Assembly (NCBI RefSeq): GCF_002149925.1
Contig: NZ_MSLT01000024.1
Location: 85,492-149,491, forward strand
Length of the DNA stretch: 64,000 nt
Reading direction: 5' to 3'
Source of the DNA: Thioflexithrix psekupsensis
GTDB taxonomy: Bacteria > Pseudomonadota > Gammaproteobacteria > Beggiatoales > Beggiatoaceae
Below the pieces are notes generated by a model. That model saw only the letters and a list, made by a program, of their open reading frames with translations. It was not told where the DNA came from and ran no database searches. The translations under genes and the position numbers were made by a program. Shown here piece by piece: positions 44,960 through 52,569 of this stretch (its first letter is position 1; every line of letters starts with the position of its first letter).

Positions 44960-46678
44960 CTAATGATTAAATTTTTTTAGCAGTTGTTCAATTTCGTGCG
45001 CAGGAACGGCACGGCTAAAGAGGAATCCTTGCGCCATCTCACAATGTCGCTGTTTTAAAAAATCCAATTGTGCCTCTGCTTCAACTCCCTCAGCCACCAC
45101 AGATAATTGTAAACTATGCGCCATCGCAATAATCGCCGTGGTAATGGCCGCATCATCCGCATTACTGCACACATCTTTGATGAAAGAACGATCTATTTTT
45201 AAAGTATTTAATGGAAAACGTTTAAGATAACTTAACGAAGAATAACCCGTGCCAAAATCATCCACCGCAATATGAATGCCTTTTTTCTGCAATTGGCTGA
45301 ACATAGAAAAACTAGAATTTTTCTGCGTTAAATCATCTTCCATTAACATACTTTCAGTAATTTCTAATTCTAAATAATGCGGCTTTAATTGCGTTGCCGA
45401 AAGGGCATTTTCTATGGTGGTGAATAAATCCGAATTTTGAAATTGCCGACTAGACACATTCACCGCCACGCGAATGGGAGATAAACCTTGTTCTTGCCAT
45501 TGTTTGCATTGTGCGCACGCGGTGTGCAATACCCACTCACCAATCGCAATAATCATACTGGTTTCTTCGGCCACGGGAATAAAACGATCAGGGGAAACTA
45601 ATCCCAACTCAGGATGTTGCCAACGCAATAAGGCCTCTACGCCAATAATGCGATGGCTTTTTAAATCAATTTGCGGTTGGTAAAATAAACGCAATTCATC
45701 TCGACTTAATGCTTTACGTAAATGATTTTCTAAGATTAGCCGTTCTAAGGCTAATTTATTCATTTCTTCGGTAAAAAATTTATAAGAATTTTTCCCTTCC
45801 AATTTCGCACGGGACATGGCGGTATTGGCATTTTTTAATAACACCAAAGCCTCTTCTCCATCACTGGGATACACACTGATCCCAATCGATGCCGTGATCA
45901 CAATGTCATGCGCATCAATCATGATGGGCTTACTGATGACATTAAGCAGATTTTGAATTAAATTGCTGACTTCATTGACCAGACTTCTGGATTCGTACAT
46001 TAAGGCAAATTCATCACTGCCCAACCGCGCCACTGTCGTACCTTGTGGCACGACCTCGGCCAAACGCACCGCCATCTCCGATAAAATTTGGTCGCCAAAT
46101 TCATGTCCCAAAGAATCATTGATAATTTGAAATCCATCTAAGTCCATGACTAAAATGGCTAAACTTTGTTGGTGGCGATTGGCGCGGCTGATGGCTTGGC
46201 GTAATCGTTCAATGAGCAAGCTGCGATTGGGTAAGCGTGTCAACAGGTCGTAATTGGCTAAGTAAACCAGATGTTCTTCCGTTTCCAACAAGCGACGATA
46301 ACGATTTAAGCGGGTAATTGTTCGTACACGCGCCCGCAATTCGGCGCGATCAAACGGTTTACTCATAAAATCGTCCGCACCCACTTCAATGCCACGCAGT
46401 TTTGATTCTCGATCATCCAAGGCCGTCACCATAACTACAGGTAATTCGGCTAAACGGGGATTGGCACGCAGCAGTTGGCACACTTGAAAACCGTCCATGT
46501 CCGGCATCATGACATCCAATAACATTAAATCCGGCATGTACTGCTCGGCTTTTAACAGAGCTTCTTGACCACTTTCAGCAAAAATAAGCTGATAACCTTC
46601 TGATTCTAAAAGAACTTCTACAGTATAGCGCGAGACAATTTCGTCATCGACAATAAGAATAATGCTGGTGTCTTTCAT
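44960..46678 (-). CDS. Response regulator with GGDEF and EAL domains
   Basis: 572 aa. Receiver 1-125 with phospho-acceptor Asp55 (LMLLDVMMPDMDG). GGDEF-type domain about 137-305 with the active loop altered to RLGSDEF (Gly220, Ser221, Asp222). EAL domain about 318-570 with EALLRWQHP (348 onward), NVSSRQF, LEITESML and DDFGTGYSSLSYL. The EAL residues look complete, so c-di-GMP hydrolysis is likely, while synthesis is doubtful because the second Gly of GGDEF is Ser. It follows the stand-alone receiver gene by 24 bp, so the two form an operon. Confidence 0.93.
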   Translation of the reverse strand: MKDTSIILIVDDEIVSRYTVEVLLESEGYQLIFAESGQEALLKAEQYMPDLMLLDVMMPDMDGFQVCQLLRANPRLAELPVVMVTALDDRESKLRGIEVGADDFMSKPFDRAELRARVRTITRLNRYRRLLETEEHLVYLANYDLLTRLPNRSLLIERLRQAISRANRHQQSLAILVMDLDGFQIINDSLGHEFGDQILSEMAVRLAEVVPQGTTVARLGSDEFALMYESRSLVNEVSNLIQNLLNVISKPIMIDAHDIVITASIGISVYPSDGEEALVLLKNANTAMSRAKLEGKNSYKFFTEEMNKLALERLILENHLRKALSRDELRLFYQPQIDLKSHRIIGVEALLRWQHPELGLVSPDRFIPVAEETSMIIAIGEWVLHTACAQCKQWQEQGLSPIRVAVNVSSRQFQNSDLFTTIENALSATQLKPHYLELEITESMLMEDDLTQKNSSFSMFSQLQKKGIHIAVDDFGTGYSSLSYLKRFPLNTLKIDRSFIKDVCSNADDAAITTAIIAMAHSLQLSVVAEGVEAEAQLDFLKQRHCEMAQGFLFSRAVPAHEIEQLLKKFNH

Positions 46679-46702
46679 GACGAGATGATCCTGTCTAACA
46701 GC

Positions 46703-47107
46703 CTAAATGGGTTCACCGAGACCATCCAAACGTAATAAGTGGCGAACACGTCGATGGAGATCATCGCGTTCAAAAGGTTTGCAGATGACTTCGTTGGCCC
46801 CAATTTCTAAGCAACGCGCGCGCGCCGTCGCATCGTTCCACGCCGTGATCACGATCACAGGCAGCTTTGCCAATTTTGGATTGGGATCGGCACGCAAACG
46901 ACGACACACCTCAAAACCATTCATGCCCGGCATCATGACATCTAACAAGATTAAATCCGGTGTTAATGTCGTTGCCTTCTCTAACCCTTGTGAACCCGTC
47001 TCCGCCAACACCAACGCATATTCTGGACATTCCAACAGTGCCTCTAAAGTGGCACGCGAGACAATCTCATCATCAATGATTAGGATTGTGATTTTTTCGC
47101 TCGTCAT
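46703..47107 (-). CDS. Stand-alone receiver-domain response regulator
   Basis: 134 aa, a single receiver domain. Acidic pocket Asp12/Asp13 (LIIDDEI), phospho-acceptor Asp56 (LILLDVMMPGMNG), Thr about 88 (VITAWND) and Lys109 (CKPF) are in place. No output domain is present, so it works by protein contact, probably feeding the REC-GGDEF-EAL gene 24 bp downstream. Its receiver closely resembles that of the downstream protein, which suggests duplication. Confidence 0.93.
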   Translation of the reverse strand: MTSEKITILIIDDEIVSRATLEALLECPEYALVLAETGSQGLEKATTLTPDLILLDVMMPGMNGFEVCRRLRADPNPKLAKLPVIVITAWNDATARARCLEIGANEVICKPFERDDLHRRVRHLLRLDGLGEPI

Positions 47108-47270
47108 AGGTGAGTTTCCAAATAAAGTAAAATGTGAGTGATTTCTTCGTTATTTTCCTTAATCAGTAACGGCTATTCTAGCATAAGGACAAAGGAAATG
47201 GATTTCATCAGGATGTAACTTAATTAGGTTACTGTTGCGATGCAACATGGATGTCCCCATAATGCTGCAT

Positions 47271-47369
47271 ACCTTCTCTTTGCATCGCTTGTTGTCGTAA
47301 AGTGCTTGATAATAATACACCCTAATTTCACCTTTTTACAGCATTTTTATGCCGCCCATGCAAAGAGAA
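47271..47369. promoter_or_regulatory. Long-spaced inverted repeat upstream of fabI
   Basis: TTCTCTTTGCAT (47271-47282) and ATGCAAAGAGAA (47358-47369) are exact complements, 75 bases apart, and end 38 bases before the fabI start. A small hairpin GTTGC-GAT-GCAAC lies at 47231-47243. Either a looping operator pair or a structured fabI leader would fit. Confidence 0.4.
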
Positions 47370-47406
47370 TCACACCTTATTTTTTACATGACATGGAGTT
47401 ATTCGT

Positions 47407-48195
47407 ATGCCCGCTTCTTTTAAAAACTTAATGAGCCTAGAGGGAAAGAAGGGATTAGTGGTTGGCATTGCCAATGCGCATAGTATTGCTTACGGTTGTG
47501 CGCGGGCTTTTCGTGCCTTGGGCGCGGAATTGGCCATCACTTATTTAAACGAAAAAGCCTCGCCTTATGTTCGCCCTTTAGCTGAGGAATTGGAATCACC
47601 GTTAATTTTACCGTGTGATGTGCGGGAACCAGGGCAGTTAGAATCGGTTTTTTCTGCCATTGAACAACATTGGGGAGAATTAGATTTTCTGCTGCATTCG
47701 ATTGCTTTTGCTCCCCGCGAAGATTTACATGGTCGTGTGGTCGATTGTTCGGCGAATGGTTTTTTAATGGCGATGGATGTATCCTGTCATTCGTTTATTC
47801 GTATGGCAAAATTGGCTGAACCGTTGATGAAAAATGGTGGCACGCTGTTGACCATGAGTTATTTTGGCGCGGAGAAAGTGGTGGAAGATTACAATTTAAT
47901 GGGGCCAGTTAAAGCCGCATTAGAGTCCGCCACGCGCTATATGGCCGCTGAATTAGGCCCTAAGCATATTCGTTTGCATGTGGTTTCACCGGGACCGCTG
48001 AAAACACGAGCCGCTTCTGGAATTAATCGTTTTGATGAATTACTGGAAAAAGCCGCAGCGCGTGCGCCAGAGCGTCATCTGGTGACCATTGAAGATGTTG
48101 GGGCTGTGGCGGCTGCTTTGGTCAGTGATGCCGCTCAGTCTTTGACGGGAAACACAATTTACGTTGATGCAGGTTATAACATTATCGGTGCGTAA
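47407..48195 (+). CDS. fabI: Enoyl-[acyl-carrier-protein] reductase (NADH)
   Basis: 262 aa, identical in length to E. coli FabI. It catalyses the last reduction of fatty acid elongation. Evidence: GLVVGIANAHSIAYGCA (nucleotide-binding loop of FabI type), LHSIAFAPRE, and the catalytic set Tyr152, Tyr162 and Lys169 in SYFGAEKVVEDYNLMGPVK. GGAG lies about 9 bases upstream. The MaoC-Pta and ackA genes follow after R2 copy B, so all three may relate acyl/acetyl metabolism. Confidence 0.95.
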   Translation: MPASFKNLMSLEGKKGLVVGIANAHSIAYGCARAFRALGAELAITYLNEKASPYVRPLAEELESPLILPCDVREPGQLESVFSAIEQHWGELDFLLHSIAFAPREDLHGRVVDCSANGFLMAMDVSCHSFIRMAKLAEPLMKNGGTLLTMSYFGAEKVVEDYNLMGPVKAALESATRYMAAELGPKHIRLHVVSPGPLKTRAASGINRFDELLEKAAARAPERHLVTIEDVGAVAAALVSDAAQSLTGNTIYVDAGYNIIGA

Positions 48196-48253
48196 AACGC
48201 CCAATCCTGTATCGCAAAAAATGGTCTGAATCAGGTCAGTTTTTCCGTTTTTT

Positions 48254-48466
48254 TATAAGTACCTAAACGAAAATAATTTGGACTATTGGCATTTCTACCG
48301 CCCCCTACCCCCTCCTGCTAGGAGGGGGAAAGAGATTGAGTTATTTTGTTGATTTTAAAAATAAAAACAACTTATTATTCCCCCCTCCTAGCAGGAGGGG
48401 GGCGGTAGAAAAGTGAAAGTTCTGAAGCATTTTAACGGGCTAAATATTTTTGTCTGACTACTTAAA
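48254..48466 (-). repeat. R2 MITE-like element, copy B (inverted)
   Basis: About 213 bp. The core (48292-48412) begins TTTCTACCGCCCCCTACCCC and ends GGGGGGCGGTAGAAA, and each arm holds a self-complementary CTCCTGCTAGGAGG or CCTCCTAGCAGGAGG. The outer TAAGTACCTAAACG and its partner ending in ACTACTTAA correspond, in reverse order, to the flanks of copies A and C. It fills most of the 332-bp gap between fabI and the Pta gene, and nothing else is seen there. Confidence 0.8.
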
Positions 48467-48527
48467 TCATCAGAAAAATGATCGACATTCAGACCTTTAT
48501 TTTTACTAAAAATATGAGGCACTGTTT

Positions 48528-49949
48528 ATGTCCGCCAATAAGGCTGTTGAATCCAGTAATTACTTGGAAAATAAAACCTTTGATGAAATCAATATTGGTG
48601 ATACTGCGTGTTTAACCCGTACATTGACTTTTGAAGACATTAGTTTATTTGCGATGGCTTCAGGCGATGTCAATCCCACACACTTGGATTTAGAATACGC
48701 ATCCAGCACGGGATCGGGTAAGGTGAGCGGGCATAGTTTGTGGCAGGGCGCGTTGATTTCTAACATTTTAGGCACGCAATTGCCGGGGCCGGGGACGGTG
48801 TATCGTCGTCAAGATTTACAATTTTCCCGTCCGATTTTGTTAAGTGATACTTTGACGGTGACAATCACGGTATCGTGCAAAAATGATCAGGATCACACGG
48901 TGATTTTTGACTGTATTGCAGTGGATCAAGCGGGTGAAGTGACTTGTCGGGGGACGGCTGAAGTTTACGCGCCTATGGAAAAAATTATTCGGGAGCGTTC
49001 CGCGCTTCCAGAAATACATATCAATAATCCCGGCGCACAATTACAACGTTTGGTCAAAATGACAGAACATTTTGAACCCATTCGTATGGCGGTGGTGCAT
49101 CCGGTGGATCGTAATTCATTGCTAGGTGCAATTGAAGCGTGTCAGGCGCGTTTAATTGTGCCGGTGTTGTTTGGGCCGCGTGACAAAATTGTTGCGGTGG
49201 CAAAACAAGAAGGCGTAGATGTGTCAGGTTACGAAATTATCGACACGGAACACAGTCACGAAGCCGCAGAAAAAGCCGTGGCAATGGCGCGCTCTGGCGA
49301 AGTCGATGCGTTAATGAAAGGCAGTTTACACACCGATGAGTTAATGGGTGCGGCCGTGCGCACGGCGACGGGCATTAAAACCGCTCGCCGCATGAGTCAT
49401 GTATTCGTTATTGATGTGCCGCATTATCCACGTCCTATTTTGGTTTCGGACGCGGCGATCAATATTGCGCCCACGTTGCAAGAAAAAGCCGATATTGTGC
49501 AGAATGCGATTGATTTGGCGCATGCCTTGGGAATTCAACAACCTTTGGTGGCCATGCTTTCTGCGGTAGAGACCATTAATCCTAAATTAAATTCCACATT
49601 AGATGCGGCTGCGATTTGTAAAATGGCACATCGGCGACAAATTACGGGGGGGATTGTGGATGGCCCCTTAGCGTTTGACAATGCGGTGTCCGAAGAAGCG
49701 GCACGGATTAAGGGAATTGATTCTCCCGTCGCAGGACGTGCGGACATTCTGATTTCACCTGATTTGGAATCAGGTAATATGGTTGCCAAGCAGTTAGAGT
49801 ACATGGCAGAGGCGCAAAGCTGTGGCATTGTATTAGGGGCGCGGGTGCCGATTGCCTTAACCAGTCGCGCTGATTCGGTATTAAGTCGTATGGCTTCCTG
49901 TGCGTTGGCCTTGTTATTGGTTCGTAACTTGAAGAAGCCTATGGTATGA
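48528..49949 (+). CDS. Bifunctional enoyl-CoA hydratase (MaoC)/phosphate acyltransferase
   Basis: 473 aa. Residues about 15-150 are a MaoC/hot-dog domain with FAMASGDVNPTHLD, the usual Asp/His hydratase loop. Residues about 175-470 are a phosphate acetyl/butyryl-transferase domain (ALMKGSLHTDELMGA, RMSHVFVIDVPHYPRPILVS, AGRADILISPDLESGNM, LTSRADS). The fusion is known in proteobacteria and swaps acyl groups between CoA and phosphate. Its stop overlaps the ackA start by 4 bases, so the acyl phosphate can pass straight to acetate kinase to make ATP. Confidence 0.93.
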   Translation: MSANKAVESSNYLENKTFDEINIGDTACLTRTLTFEDISLFAMASGDVNPTHLDLEYASSTGSGKVSGHSLWQGALISNILGTQLPGPGTVYRRQDLQFSRPILLSDTLTVTITVSCKNDQDHTVIFDCIAVDQAGEVTCRGTAEVYAPMEKIIRERSALPEIHINNPGAQLQRLVKMTEHFEPIRMAVVHPVDRNSLLGAIEACQARLIVPVLFGPRDKIVAVAKQEGVDVSGYEIIDTEHSHEAAEKAVAMARSGEVDALMKGSLHTDELMGAAVRTATGIKTARRMSHVFVIDVPHYPRPILVSDAAINIAPTLQEKADIVQNAIDLAHALGIQQPLVAMLSAVETINPKLNSTLDAAAICKMAHRRQITGGIVDGPLAFDNAVSEEAARIKGIDSPVAGRADILISPDLESGNMVAKQLEYMAEAQSCGIVLGARVPIALTSRADSVLSRMASCALALLLVRNLKKPMV

Positions 49950-51103
49950 GTGACGCAATTTTAGTGATTAACGCGGGTTCATCTAGCGTTAAATTTTCCT
50001 TATTTTCTAGCGAATTAGACTTAGTTTATCGCGGTGCTATTACGGGAATTGGCACAGAAGCCCAATTTTCAGTCAAAAATGCCCAAGGTGAAACGTTGAC
50101 TGTGAATCCTTTAGGCGATGCGGATCATCAGCGGTCATTTTCCGTGTTATTAGACTGGTTGGCGCAGCAAGAAGATGATTTAGATGTGGTTGCTGTGGGA
50201 CATCGTGTTGTACATGGTGGCGTGACGTTTAAAGCTCCCGTACTCGTTGATGATGCGGTTTTTGCGCAATTATCGGCGTTAATTCCCCTCGCGCCTTTGC
50301 ATCAGCCACATAATTTATCGCCAATTCGGGTATTAAGACAGTTAAAAGGCGATTTGCCGCAAGTGGCTTGTTTTGATACCGCATTTCACAGTGAACAACC
50401 CGATGTGGCGGCGGCTTTTGCGTTGCCGCGTCATTGGAGTGCGCAAGGGATTCGTCGCTATGGCTTTCATGGGCTTTCTTACGAATACATTGCACAGCGT
50501 TTACCGCAAGTATTAGGCGACATGCCTGCGCGTGTGGTTGTGGCGCATTTGGGTAATGGATCGAGTATGGCTGCATTACTGAATGGCAAAGGCGTGGCTT
50601 CTACGATGGGATTTACCGCGTTAGATGGATTACCGATGGGAACAAGAAGTGGTACAATTGATGTTGGCGTTGTTTTACATTGGCTAGATCAAGGTTTATC
50701 AACCAAAGAGATTCATCACATTTTGTATCATGAATCAGGCTTATTGGGCGTGTCGGGAATCAGCAGCGACATGTCAGTTTTACTGCACAGCGAAGCCGTA
50801 GAAGCAAAACAAGCCATTGATTTATTTGCTTATCGCATTAGCAGAGAACTTGGATCATTGGCGGCGGCTTTGGGAGGCTTAGACGCTCTTGTATTCACCG
50901 CAGGCATCGGAGAACATGCCGCCGAGGTTCGCGCTCAAGTTTGTCAGCAAGCAGCTTGGCTAGGCATTGAACTAGACGAGACCGCGAATCAACGCCATGC
51001 CTCTTGTATCACTCAAAACCACAGTCCAACCAGCGCATGGGTCATTCCCACCAATGAAGAATTGATGATCGCACAGCATACGTTGGGAGTATTGAAACAT
51101 TAG
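49946..51103 (+). CDS. ackA: Acetate kinase
   Basis: 385 aa. Family motifs: LVINAGSSSVKFSLF at the N-terminus, VGHRVVHGG, FDTAFH, RYGFHGLSYEY, VVAHLGNGSSMAAL, TMGFTALDGLPMGTR and the C-terminal FTAGIGEHA. It catalyses acetyl phosphate + ADP to acetate + ATP, or the reverse, in the cytoplasm. It overlaps the upstream acyltransferase gene (ATGAGTGA overlap). A hairpin follows the stop. Confidence 0.97.
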   Translation: MSDAILVINAGSSSVKFSLFSSELDLVYRGAITGIGTEAQFSVKNAQGETLTVNPLGDADHQRSFSVLLDWLAQQEDDLDVVAVGHRVVHGGVTFKAPVLVDDAVFAQLSALIPLAPLHQPHNLSPIRVLRQLKGDLPQVACFDTAFHSEQPDVAAAFALPRHWSAQGIRRYGFHGLSYEYIAQRLPQVLGDMPARVVVAHLGNGSSMAALLNGKGVASTMGFTALDGLPMGTRSGTIDVGVVLHWLDQGLSTKEIHHILYHESGLLGVSGISSDMSVLLHSEAVEAKQAIDLFAYRISRELGSLAAALGGLDALVFTAGIGEHAAEVRAQVCQQAAWLGIELDETANQRHASCITQNHSPTSAWVIPTNEELMIAQHTLGVLKH

Positions 51104-51111
51104 ATTGGGAT

Positions 51112-51135
51112 AGAGACGTGCTGCGGCGCGTCTCT
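51112..51135 (+). terminator. Hairpin downstream of ackA
   Basis: AGAGACG (51112-51118) pairs with CGTCTCT (51129-51135). No clean T-run follows, so it may be a partial terminator or a relic of the R3 repeat (it shares GACGTG...GCGGCG). Confidence 0.4.
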
Positions 51136-51260
51136 GTTCTGTCCATCCAAATTTCGTTTATTTTAACAAGACCTTAACCACAATTCACTTTGCGACTGTG
51201 ATAAACTAAATTCACAAGAGCGTGCCAGAGGCGTTATAACAACAGAGGAATTGTCAAGCA

Positions 51261-51860
51261 ATGATTACTCTCTATGGTGATTTTGTTGAAGAAACATTGG
51301 GCGAACAAGCCTATTTAGCGATTGGTTTTTCACCCAGTTCTGTGCCGTTAAAACAACGTTGGCGTAATAATGGTTTATCGGCTGATTTTTTAGCTGATTA
51401 TTTTTCTACTTTTTTTCCTGCTGCCGATCAAGAATCAGACGAAATCAATCAGCGGGATGAATTAAGAGGCACGGTCAGTTATATTGCCAATGAATTGTTA
51501 GAAAATGCCATGAAATTTAATTACGAACGAAGCAGTTATCCAATTAATATTCGTTTATATTTATATCCTGATCATTTGGTTTTTTTAGTGACCAATAGCA
51601 TTTCTCCTAAACAAGCTGAATCCTTGCAAAAACGCATTCAACAATTATTACATGAAGATTCAGAAAGCCTTTATTTGCAAACCTTAGAACAAAATGCAGA
51701 ACAAGATATTTTAGAATGTTCAGGTTTAGGATTATTATCAATGATCAACGATTATGGAGCGAAACTCAGTTGGAAATTAGAGCTGTTACCGCTAGAAATC
51801 CCATTAATGTTATTAACCACACGTGTTGAATTAGCCGTTGATGGATTTGGAGCCTATTAG
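51261..51860 (+). CDS. HATPase-like regulatory protein (slr1658/DUF6272-type)
   Basis: 199 aa. A GHKL-type ATP-binding pattern is visible: ANELLENAMKFN (N box, about 77-88), a strand region, and SGLGLLSMINDYGA (G2-like, about 153-166). No dimerisation helix or receiver is present, so it is an anti-sigma-factor or switch-kinase-like protein, not a sensor kinase. I believe it belongs to the group first named for cyanobacterial slr1658. Its stop touches the next gene, a STAS-like antagonist, the usual pairing of switch kinase and antagonist. GAGGAA lies 10-15 bases before ATG. Confidence 0.75.
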   Translation: MITLYGDFVEETLGEQAYLAIGFSPSSVPLKQRWRNNGLSADFLADYFSTFFPAADQESDEINQRDELRGTVSYIANELLENAMKFNYERSSYPINIRLYLYPDHLVFLVTNSISPKQAESLQKRIQQLLHEDSESLYLQTLEQNAEQDILECSGLGLLSMINDYGAKLSWKLELLPLEIPLMLLTTRVELAVDGFGAY

Positions 51861-51861
51861 C

Positions 51862-52206
51862 ATGGAAATTAAAACAGACAGTTATCGCGTGATTCAAGCC
51901 GATGAAAACAGCACGATTAAATTAGAAGGAGCATTGCGTTTAAGTGGAATGGAAGAATATGCGCCCATCGTCGATTTATTTAATCAAGTGGTTGATTCTT
52001 CAGTAGAAAAAATTACTTTAGATTTGCGGGAATTAGAATTTTTAAACAGTTCTGGTATTAATGTACTTTCTAAATTTGTCATTAAAATTCGACAAAAACA
52101 AAATATTCAAATGATAGTGCAAGGCTCACAAAAAGTAGCATGGCAAGGAAAATCATTAAAGAATTTACAACGCCTCATGCCGACTTTACAGTTGAAATGG
52201 GAATAA
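51862..52206 (+). CDS. STAS-like anti-sigma antagonist (slr1659-type)
   Basis: 114 aa from ATG 51862 with GGAG at 51849-51852, overlapping nothing; an in-frame start inside the upstream gene is rejected. IKLEGALRLSGMEEYAPI, then ITLDLRELEFLNSSGINVLSK, is the STAS pattern, with the phospho-acceptor-like Ser in NSSGIN. It starts one base after the upstream HATPase-like stop, and the pair probably forms a partner-switching module. Confidence 0.78.
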   Translation: MEIKTDSYRVIQADENSTIKLEGALRLSGMEEYAPIVDLFNQVVDSSVEKITLDLRELEFLNSSGINVLSKFVIKIRQKQNIQMIVQGSQKVAWQGKSLKNLQRLMPTLQLKWE

Positions 52207-52228
52207 CTCACTTTTTTATGGATTGGAC

Positions 52229-52555
52229 ATGATAATGACATGGGTTATGTTAGCCATTTTGTTGGGTTTTGCGTGGTTTTGGTTTGACAGTTTGCGGGCG
52301 CGAGAACAAGTGATTTATTTGGCACGCCATTTATGCCAGCAATATGATTTGCAATTATTAGATCAAACGGTGAGTTTACAGCGTTTGTCTTTAAAGCGCG
52401 AAGGATTTGGACAAATAAAATGGTTACGTCATTATCAATTTGAATTTTCTAGCGATGGTGCGAATCGCTTAAAAGGGACAGTGATTTTATATGGACGTGA
52501 GCCGCAATTATTCGAGTTAGAAGGTTATTTAAATCGTACCATTATGAACCAATAA
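52229..52555 (+). CDS. DUF3301 family membrane-anchored protein
   Basis: 108 aa from ATG 52229; ATG 52235 is equally possible. Residues 6-20 are hydrophobic (VMLAILLGFAWFWFD), then SLRAREQVIYLARHLCQQYDLQLLDQTV, LKREGFGQIKWLRHYQFEFS and a G-x-V-x-x-x-G strand region. This is the DUF3301 layout. The function is unknown. It is followed 14 bp later by slt on the same strand. Confidence 0.85.
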   Translation: MIMTWVMLAILLGFAWFWFDSLRAREQVIYLARHLCQQYDLQLLDQTVSLQRLSLKREGFGQIKWLRHYQFEFSSDGANRLKGTVILYGREPQLFELEGYLNRTIMNQ

Positions 52556-52569
52556 GTTTAGGATGAGCT

